This document shows, one piece after another, positions 1 through 5,875 of a stretch of 5,875 nucleotides of DNA (positions within the stretch are counted from its first letter, which is position 1; each line of letters starts with the position of its first letter). The DNA is taken from positions 1 through 5,875 of the forward strand of contig JAUSEJ010000489.1 of the NCBI GenBank assembly GCA_030650265.1, given 5' to 3'. Source of the stretch: Dehalococcoidia bacterium. Lineage in GTDB: Bacteria > Chloroflexota > Dehalococcoidia > JACPQF01. The position numbers and the translations under genes are program-made. The notes under the pieces are model-generated. The model had not been told where the DNA came from, made no database searches, and was given only the letters and a program-made list of their open reading frames with translations.

Positions 1-1560
1 TGTAAATTGGGAATCGCTCATTCCCACGGTGACCGTTTTCGTCTCCGTCTTGCCGTCAACCATCACGTCGACGATGCGGGTCCGACCCTGGGTGCGAACG
101 GCCCGGTTGGGGGCCAATAACACGTTTGCCCGCCGGGCTGTTTCCACGACCACACTGGCGGTCATCCCGGGACGAACCGTGGCCTTAGTGGGGTCCAATT
201 CGAGAGTGACAAGGTAGTTGACTACACCTTGCTGAATGGTTGGAATGGCAGAGATGGTGGTCACCTTAGCCGTTAGTTGCTGACCGGTCAGGGCCTCCAG
301 GGTGATAGCGGCGGGCTGACCAACAACGAGACTACCAACATCGGTCTCGCCAACCCGGGCGTCGACGCGGAATTTTTGCATGTTTATGAAAGCCATGATC
401 ACCTTTGAAGTGGTAACGTTCTCGCCCACATTTGCACTGATCGAGTCGACGGTCCCGTCATAGGGGGCGACGAGCGTGGATTTTTGGAGAGCCAGCTTCT
501 TCTGGGCGAGTGTAGCCTCGGCCTGGCGCACCGCGATTTCCTGAGCAGCAATGTCCGTGGCCGAGGCGCCGGCATTCTGTAGATCGAGTTGTCGCTGCGA
601 GAGCGTTGCCTCGGCCTGGCGTACGGCGACTTCTTGAGCCGTAATGTCCATGGTTGTGGGGCCAGCTTTTAGCGTCTCCAGCGCCGTCTTGGCCTTTGCC
701 AAATTGTCCTCAGCCTTGGTGACGGCACTATCGGCGTTGCGGGCTGCCACATCCGCCGCCAGCTTTGCGCTATCGAGCTTCTCCTTGGCGGTAAGCAGGG
801 CCGACCACGCCTTGTCGAGGTCATCCTGGTTTGCCTGGCCTTTGTTGAAGGCGGCAAGAGTAGTGCCGTACTGTGCTTCGTAATAGTTATGGTCAAATTG
901 CCGGTCTCGAGGGTCCTTTGAGATAGTGTTGCTCTTATAGGTGATGACGCGGTTATCCTGGGCATTGACGAGTGCTACCTCTGCATCTCTTACAGCGGCT
1001 TCAGCCGTTGAGAGCGCATCGGACTTTGGACCGGCCAATAGGTCACTCTGTTTTTGCTTCGCCAGGTCAAGTGCTAGAGTGGCCTGATCCACCGACAACT
1101 GGAGGGTGGCGGTATCTTTGCCAGCCAAGAGATCACTCCGCTTTAGCTTCGCCTGTTCCAGAGATACCGCAGCCTGATCAACCGCCAACTCAAGGTCGGC
1201 GGTATCCAACCTGGCCAGTGACGCTCCTTCTTTGACGGTGTCGCCGGCCTTCACCACGAGTTGGACTAGACGTCCGGCGCTCTCAAAAGTCAGGTTGGCC
1301 TGAGAAATGGCCGCCACCGAGCCGTTCAGGTTGAGGGAGGCCGTTATAGTGCCCCGGCGCACGGGGGCGGTAGTCGATGTAGGGGCTGTTACCGCGGGCT
1401 TCGTCAATTGCCCGTAGCCGACGTAACCGGCGCCGATGCTGATTATCAAGAACAACAACAGAACCACGATCTGCCCTCGCCCAAACCCCTTCTTGCGTGT
1501 CCGCGTGCGGGATGGGGCGATGGCTGCATTCGGGACCCGCTGGGTGAATACTCCTGCCAT
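1..1560 (-). CDS. HlyD/MacA-type membrane-fusion (periplasmic adaptor) protein, C-terminus beyond window
   Basis: Seen: an uninterrupted frame of 520 codons from the ATG at 1558-1560 to the left edge, with AAGGAG at 1570-1575, nine bases upstream. The N-terminus is basic (residues 18-29 rich in Arg and Lys), followed by one membrane segment at about 31-50 (IVVLLLFLIISIGAGYVGYG). There is no lipobox Cys, so it is an inner-membrane anchor. Residues 88-120 form the first half of a biotinyl-lipoyl-like domain (ESAGRLVQLVVKAGDTVKEG). Residues 121-360 form a very long Ala/Leu/Lys/Gln-rich coiled-coil hairpin, and 361-391 the second lipoyl half (STLVAPYDGTVDSI). A beta-barrel follows at about 396-475, with the typical VRPGMTASVVV at its end. 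The membrane-proximal domain starts at about 485 and is cut. Known of the family: these adaptors partner ABC (MacB-like) or RND exporters. Inferred: the transporter gene lies downstream, beyond the left edge. The hairpin holds two internal duplications. The substrate cannot be predicted. Confidence 0.93.
   Translation of the reverse strand, partial: MAGVFTQRVPNAAIAPSRTRTRKKGFGRGQIVVLLLFLIISIGAGYVGYGQLTKPAVTAPTSTTAPVRRGTITASLNLNGSVAAISQANLTFESAGRLVQLVVKAGDTVKEGASLARLDTADLELAVDQAAVSLEQAKLKRSDLLAGKDTATLQLSVDQATLALDLAKQKQSDLLAGPKSDALSTAEAAVRDAEVALVNAQDNRVITYKSNTISKDPRDRQFDHNYYEAQYGTTLAAFNKGQANQDDLDKAWSALLTAKEKLDSAKLAADVAARNADSAVTKAEDNLAKAKTALETLKAGPTTMDITAQEVAVRQAEATLSQRQLDLQNAGASATDIAAQEIAVRQAEATLAQKKLALQKSTLVAPYDGTVDSISANVGENVTTSKVIMAFINMQKFRVDARVGETDVGSLVVGQPAAITLEALTGQQLTAKVTTISAIPTIQQGVVNYLVTLELDPTKATVRPGMTASVVVETARRANVLLAPNRAVRTQGRTRIVDVMVDGKTETKTVTVGMSDSQFT
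481..645 (-). repeat. Tandem 93-base intragenic duplication (31-codon period) in the adaptor hairpin
   Basis: Residues 306-336 (bases 553-645) and 337-360 (bases 481-552) repeat the pattern I-x-AQE-x-AVRQAEATL-x-Q, with 17 of 24 aligned residues identical. The 14-base block gcctcggcctggcg occurs at 515 and again at 608, a 93-base offset. The units lie in the descending arm of the hairpin, just before the second lipoyl half. The period differs from the 30-codon repeat of the other arm, so the two duplications look independent. Confidence 0.75.
1009..1188 (-). repeat. Tandem 90-base intragenic duplication (2 x 30 codons) in the adaptor hairpin
   Basis: Two adjacent 30-residue units occupy 1099-1188 (residues 125-154) and 1009-1098 (residues 155-184). 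They share V-D-Q-A near the start and SDLLAG near the end, with 16 of 30 residues identical by hand alignment. At the DNA level, similar blocks such as gcctgatc recur at 1082 and 1172, exactly 90 bases apart. The units form the ascending part of the coiled-coil hairpin. This looks like an old in-frame tandem duplication that lengthened the hairpin. Confidence 0.75.
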
Positions 1561-1731
1561 TGTTCACTACTCCTTGTTCCAACTCAATTATCTCCTGTTA
1601 TAGCTTTTTGGTGTGAAGGATCTATGATGCAAACGTTAACAAAGTGTTAAATCTAGCAAGCTCATGTCCCAGAGCGATTTGCCGAGCATCATTGACCGGC
1701 TGTGTTGAGGTTCAGGATTCCAGGACGGCTG
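1561..1731. other. Intergenic gap between IOR and the adaptor
   Basis: These 171 bases separate the IOR stop codon (TAG, 1732-1734) from the adaptor start. They hold the adaptor ribosome site (1570-1575), the candidate -10 box and the 15-base inverted repeat. I see no hairpin followed by a T-run after IOR; the best stem there is four base pairs (GCCG/CGGC, about 1680-1701). Read-through from IOR into the adaptor therefore cannot be excluded. No small gene with a ribosome site was found. Confidence 0.5.
1636..1650. promoter_or_regulatory. Perfect inverted repeat TTAACA-N3-TGTTAA, candidate operator upstream of the adaptor gene
   Basis: Both arms (1636-1641 and 1645-1650) match perfectly around a three-base centre. 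The repeat lies 76 bases upstream of the adaptor start, in an AT-richer patch of the 171-base gap. A possible -10 box, TATAAC on the minus strand, is at 1597-1602, but I find no good -35 box for it. The size and symmetry fit a site for a dimeric helix-turn-helix regulator. No regulator gene is in the window, so the binding protein is unknown. Confidence 0.35.
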
Positions 1732-4700
1732 CTAGAGTTGCGCCAGAAGCTGGTTCACCTTCTCCCTAAATGGGCCGACGCTGGCCATCTTGAGCCGCTC
1801 GTAGCCCCGGATCATGTCGGGCGCAAGGGCTATGGCCAGGGCGGTGTCGTAGTTCTGCTCTCCCAGCTTCGTTAGCGCTTTCTCCACTATGTTCTTGTAC
1901 TCCGCAATGATGGACCGTTCCAGCCGGCGCGTTTCGCTGCGGCCAAAGATATCCAGGGCTGTCCCCCGGAATCGTCTCATGGCTTTCAAGACTTTGAAAG
2001 CAGGAGCGAACCACGATCCCAGCGCAAGTTTCGATCTTGGTCCCGCAAAACTCAGGATTGGCGGCTGGAGATGCCATTGCACCCTGGCGTTATCGCCGAA
2101 TTTCTCCTTGAGCTCGGCCCGAAACGATGGGTCAAGCAGAAGCCTCGCCACTTCGTACTCGTCCTTGTAGGCCATGAGCTTGAAGAGGTAGCGAGCCACC
2201 GCTTCCGTGATTTGCAATCTGCCCGGGCATTTCATTTCCTCGACCTGTCTCACCTTGCGCACAAAATCTACATATTGGCTGGCATAGGCCAAGTCCTGAT
2301 AGCGAACCAGTTCAGGCACCCGACTTTCCAGTACACGCCGGGCCTCGCCCGTGGTTCCTGCCGACTCGATGAGCTGCCTCTCGTTAGCGCTCAGTGCCTG
2401 CGGCAGCGCCGGCTTCCCGGTAACCTTCTTCATTTCGGCTTCGAGCAGCTTGGGGAAGGCTACGGCTAGCCTGCCCCACCGGAAGGCCGCGAGGTTCATG
2501 TCGATCTCGACGCCGTTCAAGCGGACTGCTTGTTCGATGGCGCCGATCGAGATCGGCAAGGCACCCAATTGATAAGCAGCGCCAAGGCAGATGTTGTTTG
2601 CCGCCATGTAGTCGTCGAAAAAGGCCTCGGCTATCTCTTCGGCATCCAGACAGAACTCCTGGCCCTGGCGTGTGGCGTTCCTGATCTCGTCGAGCTTGAT
2701 GTCTTTGTCGGGGAAATGGACAGTGTTATTTACGACCATTCGGCCGGATGGGATCTCGCTGGTCGAGACCACGGCCACCGTGCGAACCGGGTCAGTTTTG
2801 GCGAGGTTGTTTGGCTGGGTTGCCACCAGCAGGTCGAAGGCCAGATAGAGGTCAGCGCTACCAACCGATACATTGTTGGAGACGTTCATTTCGCTGGTCG
2901 AGAACTTCAGATGGGAGACTACCGGGCCTCCCTTTTGGGCCAGTCCTGTCTGGTCAAGGGCGTGGATGTGCTTGCCGTCGAGGAGGGCCGCGGTTCCCAG
3001 TATCTGGTTTGTGGTCACCACGCCGGTGCCGCCAATGCCAGTCATGTATAGTTCGAACTTGTCGGTTGGCACCTGCATTACCGGCTCGGGAAGATCGATC
3101 TGTGGTGGGTCGTGGTGCGGTCTCCTCGCCACCTGGCGTTTGTCAGGCGATACGGTGAGAAGTGACGGGCAGTCTCCCAAGAGGCAGGAGTAGTCCTTGT
3201 TACAGGAAGACTGGTGAATGCGCATCTTTGGCCCGAATTCCGAGTCAACCGGATGGACGCTCAGACAGTCCGACTTCCGGGCGCAGTCGCCACAGCCCTC
3301 GCAGACCCGGTTGTGGATATAGACTCTTTCGGGAGGGTCTGGCATCAATCCGCGTTTCCGGCGACGCCGCTTTTCGAGGGCGCAGTGCTGATCGTGAATC
3401 AAGACCGTGACCCCCTGGTGGGTTGCCAGCACGGATTGCGCCTCGATCAGCCGGTCTCGATGCCAAACCTCGGCGATCTTTGCCAGGTGAACTCCCTTAT
3501 AAGTTGCTGTATTGTCGGTGGTTACGATGATCTTCTTTACCCCCTCGGTTTCGAGGAGCCGGGTCAGATCCGGTACTGATAGCACACCGGTTGCTTCCTG
3601 TCCACCGGTCATGGCTACAACGTGGTTATAAAGAATCTTGTAGGTCATACTAACGCCAGAAGCAACGGCGTATCTGATTGCGAGGGTGCCTGAATGAAAG
3701 AGGGTGCCGTCGCCGATGTTCTGAAACATGTGGGGTGTCTGAGTAAAGGGAGCGAGACCAATCCATTGGGCGCCTTCGGCCCCCATGTGCATGAGACCGA
3801 CGTGTGTGCCGGCGATTTTGGGATCCACGAAAACGATCAGTGTATGGCAACCAATCCCGGCGCCAACAGTGCTGCCCTCCGGCAAACGAATCGACCGGTT
3901 GTGGGGACAGCCTGAACAGAAGTAGGGAATACGCTGCGTTCCGGGCGGCGGTTTTCGATGCTCCATCAGATCCAGGTAATCGACCCGGGCGCGCACTGAT
4001 GGCAAAGTCGTCTTTCGTTCCACCCGTCGCGCGATCGCCCGGGCGATGGTGTCCGAGTCCAACTCGCCGTAGTTGGGCAAAAGCGCGGTTTCTTCCTCGT
4101 CGAACTTGCCCACTACCACAGGTCTATTGGCCAACGAGTACATGATATCTTTGATAGCGGTTTCAAGCACAGGGCGCTTTTCTTCGATTACGAGGATCTC
4201 TTGCAATCCCAGGGCGAACTCGCGCACGATTTGTGGCTCTAGCGGGTAGATCATGCCCGGCTTGAGAAGGCGAATCCCATAAAGGTCCAGTGCTGCTTCG
4301 TCCAGACCAAGTTCTTCCAGCGCCTGCCGCGTATCGAAATAGGTCTTGCCGCTCGCGACAATGCCGAGCCATGCATCCTTCGTAGGAACGACGATCCGGT
4401 TCAGTCCGTTCTCCCGGGCGTACCGCAGGGCTATCTCGGTCCGGTGATGATACAGAAGATGTTCCACTTCCACCATCATTGGTGTGGCCACGTAGTCAAT
4501 GTTGAGCTTTGGTTCGAAAGGCTGTCCGTCTATCTCCATTTCGGGGATTGTCGGGTTGATGCGATCCGGGGCCACGAGGGCCGTGCCAGAGCCATCGGCG
4601 AGGTTCGTCACGATTCTCATTACCACCCAGAGTCCCGAAGTGCGGGACAGCATGAAGCCGTGCAGACCCAGGTCGAGGATGTCCTGCACATTCCCCGGTA

Positions 4701-5235
4701 ACAAGAGAGGCATGCCGGCGCTGATAATGGTCTGGGTGGAATCGCTGGGAAGTGTCGAGGACTTGGCTGTCGGGTCGTCGCCGGCATACAGCAAGACACC
4801 GCCGTTCTTACCCACGCCCATCATATTGCCGTGTCTCAAGGCGTCGCCCGACCGGTCAACCCCGGGGCTCTTGCCGAACCAGACGCCGACGACGCCGTCG
4901 TATTTGGGGCCGGCATACCGGTGCATCAACTGGCTGCCCAATATAGCGGTAGCCGCCAGGTCTTCATTGAGGCCGGGGGTGAAGTGTACGTTATGCTCCT
5001 TCATCAGTTTCTCCCGTCTCTTTACCTCGAGGTCGAGGCCGCCGAGGGGCGAGCCGGGATAGCCGGACATGAATGTAGCGGTATTGAGGCCACGCCGCTT
5101 GTCAGCCCGATTGTGGTCCATGGGAAGGCGGGCGAGGGCGTGGATGCCGCTGAGATAGATCATCCCCTCCTCCCGGGTGAATTTCAGGTCAAGGGAAAAC
5201 GGGGTTTCCTTATTGACCAGCGGGACAGTGGTCAT
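1732..5235 (-). CDS. Indolepyruvate:ferredoxin oxidoreductase, single-chain alpha-beta fusion (1167 aa)
   Basis: Role (known of the family): thiamine-diphosphate (TPP) and Fe-S enzyme of the cytoplasm that converts aryl-2-oxoacids such as indolepyruvate or phenylpyruvate, with CoA and oxidised ferredoxin, to aryl-acetyl-CoA, CO2 and reduced ferredoxin. Seen: the start ATG at 5233-5235 follows AAGGAG (5242-5247) by six bases. Residues 25-230 are the pyrimidine-binding TPP domain, with YPGSP at 59-63 and GLNEDLAATA at 88-97, whose Glu91 is the likely cofactor-activating Glu. Residues about 435-615 are the pyrophosphate-binding TPP domain: CSGC at 440-443, GIGCH at 460-464, GDGT at 508-511 and N537 to MTGGQ at 542-546. 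A basic linker (KRRRRKR, 622-628) precedes a seven-cysteine Fe-S region (C645, 648, 651, 657, 678, 684, 689). Residues about 728-925 are the gamma/IorB-like domain (GIGGTGVV at 733-740; GLAQKGGPVVSHLKF at 764-778). Residues about 930-1167 are the C-terminal extension of the single-chain family (probably DUF6537). The length is normal for single-chain IORs, whereas archaeal enzymes use separate IorA and IorB. The gene appears intact. Exact 2-oxoacid preference is inferred from family only. Confidence 0.93.
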   Translation of the reverse strand: MTTVPLVNKETPFSLDLKFTREEGMIYLSGIHALARLPMDHNRADKRRGLNTATFMSGYPGSPLGGLDLEVKRREKLMKEHNVHFTPGLNEDLAATAILGSQLMHRYAGPKYDGVVGVWFGKSPGVDRSGDALRHGNMMGVGKNGGVLLYAGDDPTAKSSTLPSDSTQTIISAGMPLLLPGNVQDILDLGLHGFMLSRTSGLWVVMRIVTNLADGSGTALVAPDRINPTIPEMEIDGQPFEPKLNIDYVATPMMVEVEHLLYHHRTEIALRYARENGLNRIVVPTKDAWLGIVASGKTYFDTRQALEELGLDEAALDLYGIRLLKPGMIYPLEPQIVREFALGLQEILVIEEKRPVLETAIKDIMYSLANRPVVVGKFDEEETALLPNYGELDSDTIARAIARRVERKTTLPSVRARVDYLDLMEHRKPPPGTQRIPYFCSGCPHNRSIRLPEGSTVGAGIGCHTLIVFVDPKIAGTHVGLMHMGAEGAQWIGLAPFTQTPHMFQNIGDGTLFHSGTLAIRYAVASGVSMTYKILYNHVVAMTGGQEATGVLSVPDLTRLLETEGVKKIIVTTDNTATYKGVHLAKIAEVWHRDRLIEAQSVLATHQGVTVLIHDQHCALEKRRRRKRGLMPDPPERVYIHNRVCEGCGDCARKSDCLSVHPVDSEFGPKMRIHQSSCNKDYSCLLGDCPSLLTVSPDKRQVARRPHHDPPQIDLPEPVMQVPTDKFELYMTGIGGTGVVTTNQILGTAALLDGKHIHALDQTGLAQKGGPVVSHLKFSTSEMNVSNNVSVGSADLYLAFDLLVATQPNNLAKTDPVRTVAVVSTSEIPSGRMVVNNTVHFPDKDIKLDEIRNATRQGQEFCLDAEEIAEAFFDDYMAANNICLGAAYQLGALPISIGAIEQAVRLNGVEIDMNLAAFRWGRLAVAFPKLLEAEMKKVTGKPALPQALSANERQLIESAGTTGEARRVLESRVPELVRYQDLAYASQYVDFVRKVRQVEEMKCPGRLQITEAVARYLFKLMAYKDEYEVARLLLDPSFRAELKEKFGDNARVQWHLQPPILSFAGPRSKLALGSWFAPAFKVLKAMRRFRGTALDIFGRSETRRLERSIIAEYKNIVEKALTKLGEQNYDTALAIALAPDMIRGYERLKMASVGPFREKVNQLLAQL

Positions 5236-5258
5236 CCGAGTCTCCTTGCTGCATCTGT

Positions 5259-5277
5259 CGTATCTGCTGTATATACG
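5259..5277. promoter_or_regulatory. Inverted repeat CGTAT-N9-ATACG with embedded GTATATAC, candidate operator next to IOR start
   Basis: The arms cgtat (5259-5263) and atacg (5273-5277) are complementary, and the perfect eight-base palindrome gtatatac sits at 5269-5276. The site lies 24 bases upstream of the IOR start and overlaps the -10 box of the weaker alternative promoter. A repressor bound here could block either promoter. No regulator is encoded nearby, so this is a position-based inference. Confidence 0.25.
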
Positions 5278-5331
5278 ATCTGAAGACCCCGTGGGAACAG
5301 CCTTAGGCTAAACCCATAGGATGAAATCTCA

Positions 5332-5349
5332 AGTACGCTAAAGCGCACT
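5332..5349 (-). other. Second leader hairpin (7 bp with one G-U pair)
   Basis: On the minus strand, AGTGCGC and GCGTACT pair around a TTTA loop, with one G-U wobble. On the plus strand the same position is an A-C mismatch, so the fold suits minus-strand RNA better. This weakly favours a function in the transcript that runs into IOR. TTGAGATTTC follows the stem, which is only mildly T-rich and a poor terminator. Confidence 0.35.
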
Positions 5350-5377
5350 GGGACCGACCAGACGATACCAAGGTCTC

Positions 5378-5401
5378 AGCCTGCGGATTGATCCGCAGGC
5401 T
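5378..5401. terminator. Perfect 10-bp hairpin, possible SUMF1-gene terminator or IOR leader stem
   Basis: The arms agcctgcgga (5378-5387) and tccgcaggct (5392-5401) are perfectly complementary around a four-base loop. The stem is GC-rich. On the minus strand it is followed by GAGACCTTGG with no T-run, so it is not a classical intrinsic terminator in that direction. On the plus strand only TTT follows at once. It lies 103 bases after the SUMF1 stop but also downstream of the proposed IOR promoter, so either role is possible. Confidence 0.45.
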
Positions 5402-5441
5402 TTCCCGCGGTCTAACATTTGCACTTTGTGCTTACCATAGA

Positions 5442-5470
5442 AGTCTAGCAAACGCAGCAGGCACTGTCAA
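5442..5470 (-). promoter_or_regulatory. Sigma-70-type promoter reading toward IOR
   Basis: Minus strand: -35 box TTGACA (5465-5470, perfect consensus), a 17-base spacer, and -10 box TAGACT (5442-5447, four of six consensus bases). Transcription would begin near 5435, giving a leader of about 200 bases before the IOR start at 5235. It begins only 34 bases after the SUMF1 stop codon, so IOR would have its own promoter. A weaker alternative nearer the gene is TTCCCA, 16 bases, TATATA at about 5270-5297. Confidence 0.5.
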
Positions 5471-5503
5471 ACAGGCACGTCAACCGTTGCTGTTTGTTGC
5501 CGT

Positions 5504-5875
5504 TTAGGTTACGTTTTTGGCGGTGCGGAAGCCGATTAAAGTATTAATAGTCTCTGGCTCCAGCCAGAAGCGATTGGAGGTGCGGACGTACTTCATGACG
5601 TTGCCCCAGGAGCTGCCCCGCGCTACCTTGTACTTCGGCCCATACTTGTCACTCGGCCAGTCGTTTCCGGGGTACCGCTCAAACCAGTCCCCGGTCCACT
5701 CCCAAACGTTGCCACCCATGTCCATCAAGTCGTAAAAGCTGGCGCCCAGCGGAAAGCTTCCCACCGGCATGGTGTGTCCCGGCCCTTGCTCCCATGTGTT
5801 ATTGCGAGAAGCGTCCGGATCGTTTCCCCAGGGGTAGAGGCGCCCGTCGGTACCGCGCGCTGCCTTCTCCCATTC
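5504..5875 (-). CDS. Formylglycine-generating-enzyme-like (SUMF1/FGE-sulfatase domain) protein, N-terminus beyond window
   Basis: Seen: the last 123 codons, open at the right edge and ending in TAA at 5504-5506. Visible residues 1-18 read EWEKAARGTDGRLYPWGN, a hallmark of the family. MGGNVWEWTGDWF (53-65) and ARGSSWGNV (85-93) ... IGFRTAK (114-120) are the conserved end of the fold. Known of the family: true formylglycine-generating enzymes oxidise a Cys of type I sulfatases using two active-site cysteines after the RGGS-like motif. Here the visible part has no cysteine at all; Gly, Asn, Val and Met occupy that stretch. It is therefore probably not a sulfatase activator. Many bacterial SUMF1-domain proteins act in other roles or are fused to kinase, peptidase or sensor domains, and the missing N-terminus may carry one. 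Localisation and start cannot be judged. No sulfatase gene is visible. Confidence 0.9.
   Translation of the reverse strand, partial: EWEKAARGTDGRLYPWGNDPDASRNNTWEQGPGHTMPVGSFPLGASFYDLMDMGGNVWEWTGDWFERYPGNDWPSDKYGPKYKVARGSSWGNVMKYVRTSNRFWLEPETINTLIGFRTAKNVT

Larger units (their letters stand above)
5236..5503 (-). other. IOR upstream gap and candidate structured leader
   Basis: This 268-base gap lies between the SUMF1 stop and the IOR start. On the minus strand it holds, in order: the promoter, a short repeat (gcac-ttt-gtgc, 5421-5431), a strong hairpin (5378-5401), a wobble-containing hairpin (5332-5349), a two-part stem (5292-5316), a palindromic site (5259-5277) and the ribosome site (5242-5247). 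I compared it by eye with T-box, TPP, FMN, cobalamin and glycine riboswitch signatures and found no convincing match. It may be an attenuator or mRNA-stability leader, or simply a spacer with terminator-like stems. Confidence 0.4.

Noticed and set aside
1283..1582. Minus-strand 99-codon frame beginning at a TTG at 1580-1582
   Set aside because: It overlaps the adaptor start in another frame. The adaptor frame has the ribosome site, membrane anchor and lipoyl domain; this frame has an Arg/Pro/His-rich composition with no recognisable motif.
1866..1888. Basic stretch KRRRRKR in IOR (residues 622-628, actual bases about 3352-3372) considered as a targeting or nucleic-acid-binding signal
   Set aside because: It links the TPP and Fe-S domains, and I recall similar Arg/Lys-rich linkers in single-chain IORs, so it needs no special function.
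1889..3579. Several plus-strand open frames of 73-173 codons opposite the IOR gene (for example 2530-3051 and 3214-3579)
   Set aside because: They lie antisense to a well-conserved coding frame, overlap one another, resemble no protein family and lack convincing ribosome sites. They are expected by chance opposite GC-rich coding DNA.
4499..5283. Plus-strand frames at 4499-5062 and 4831-5283 opposite the N-terminal part of IOR
   Set aside because: The opposite strand encodes the conserved TPP domain without interruption, and these translations show no family motif.
5330..5400. Partial resemblance of the leader to a TPP riboswitch (GGCTGAGA followed later by TCTGG...CCAG)
   Set aside because: The conserved ACCTGAT and GCG-AGGGA elements are absent in the right order and spacing. 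The enzyme uses TPP but does not make it, so the resemblance is probably chance.
5412..5438. Eight-codon minus-strand frame (ATG at 5436-5438) just downstream of the -10 box
   Set aside because: The ATG lies at or before the expected transcription start and has no ribosome site, so it is unlikely to be translated.
5452..5503. Short direct repeats (aggcac at 5459 and 5473) and gcaaac-like pairs near the IOR promoter
   Set aside because: They are only six bases long, irregularly spaced and without terminal inverted repeats or a flanking integrase, so there is no support for an attachment site or mobile element.

Overview
The window carries three protein genes, all on the minus strand. In transcription order (right to left) they are: the 3' end of a formylglycine-generating-enzyme-like (SUMF1-domain) gene at 5504-5875, cut by the right edge; a complete 1167-residue single-chain indolepyruvate:ferredoxin oxidoreductase (IOR) gene at 1732-5235; and the first 520 codons of a HlyD/MacA-type membrane-fusion adaptor gene at 1-1560, cut by the left edge. 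I see no tRNA, rRNA, CRISPR array, insertion sequence or phage gene.

The DNA is moderately GC-rich, and the two genes with visible starts have clear AAGGAG ribosome sites. The adaptor resembles those common in Chloroflexota: a long alanine-rich coiled coil with 'LLAG' and 'KAGP' turns and a plain N-terminal membrane anchor. The single-chain IOR is best known from Proteobacteria but occurs more widely. A Chloroflexota or another environmental anaerobic or facultative bacterium is my best guess, with low confidence, because no phylogenetic marker is present.

The genes do not look like one operon. The 268-base gap between the SUMF1 gene and IOR holds a good sigma-70-type promoter (TTGACA, 17 bases, TAGACT). 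This would give IOR a leader of about 200 nucleotides containing three inverted repeats, a possible 26-codon reading frame and a palindromic site close to the start. The 171-base gap between IOR and the adaptor holds a perfect TTAACA-N3-TGTTAA inverted repeat that could be an operator, so the adaptor probably has its own control.

Functionally, IOR would oxidatively decarboxylate aryl-2-oxoacids (transaminated Trp, Phe, Tyr) to aryl-acetyl-CoA while reducing ferredoxin. The adaptor would link an inner-membrane ABC or RND-type exporter, encoded beyond the left edge, to the cell exterior. The SUMF1 protein lacks the cysteines of true formylglycine-generating enzymes, so its role is unknown. I found no clear new multi-gene system. 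The points most worth checking are the structured IOR leader, the cysteine-free SUMF1 domain and the duplicated coiled-coil segments of the adaptor.
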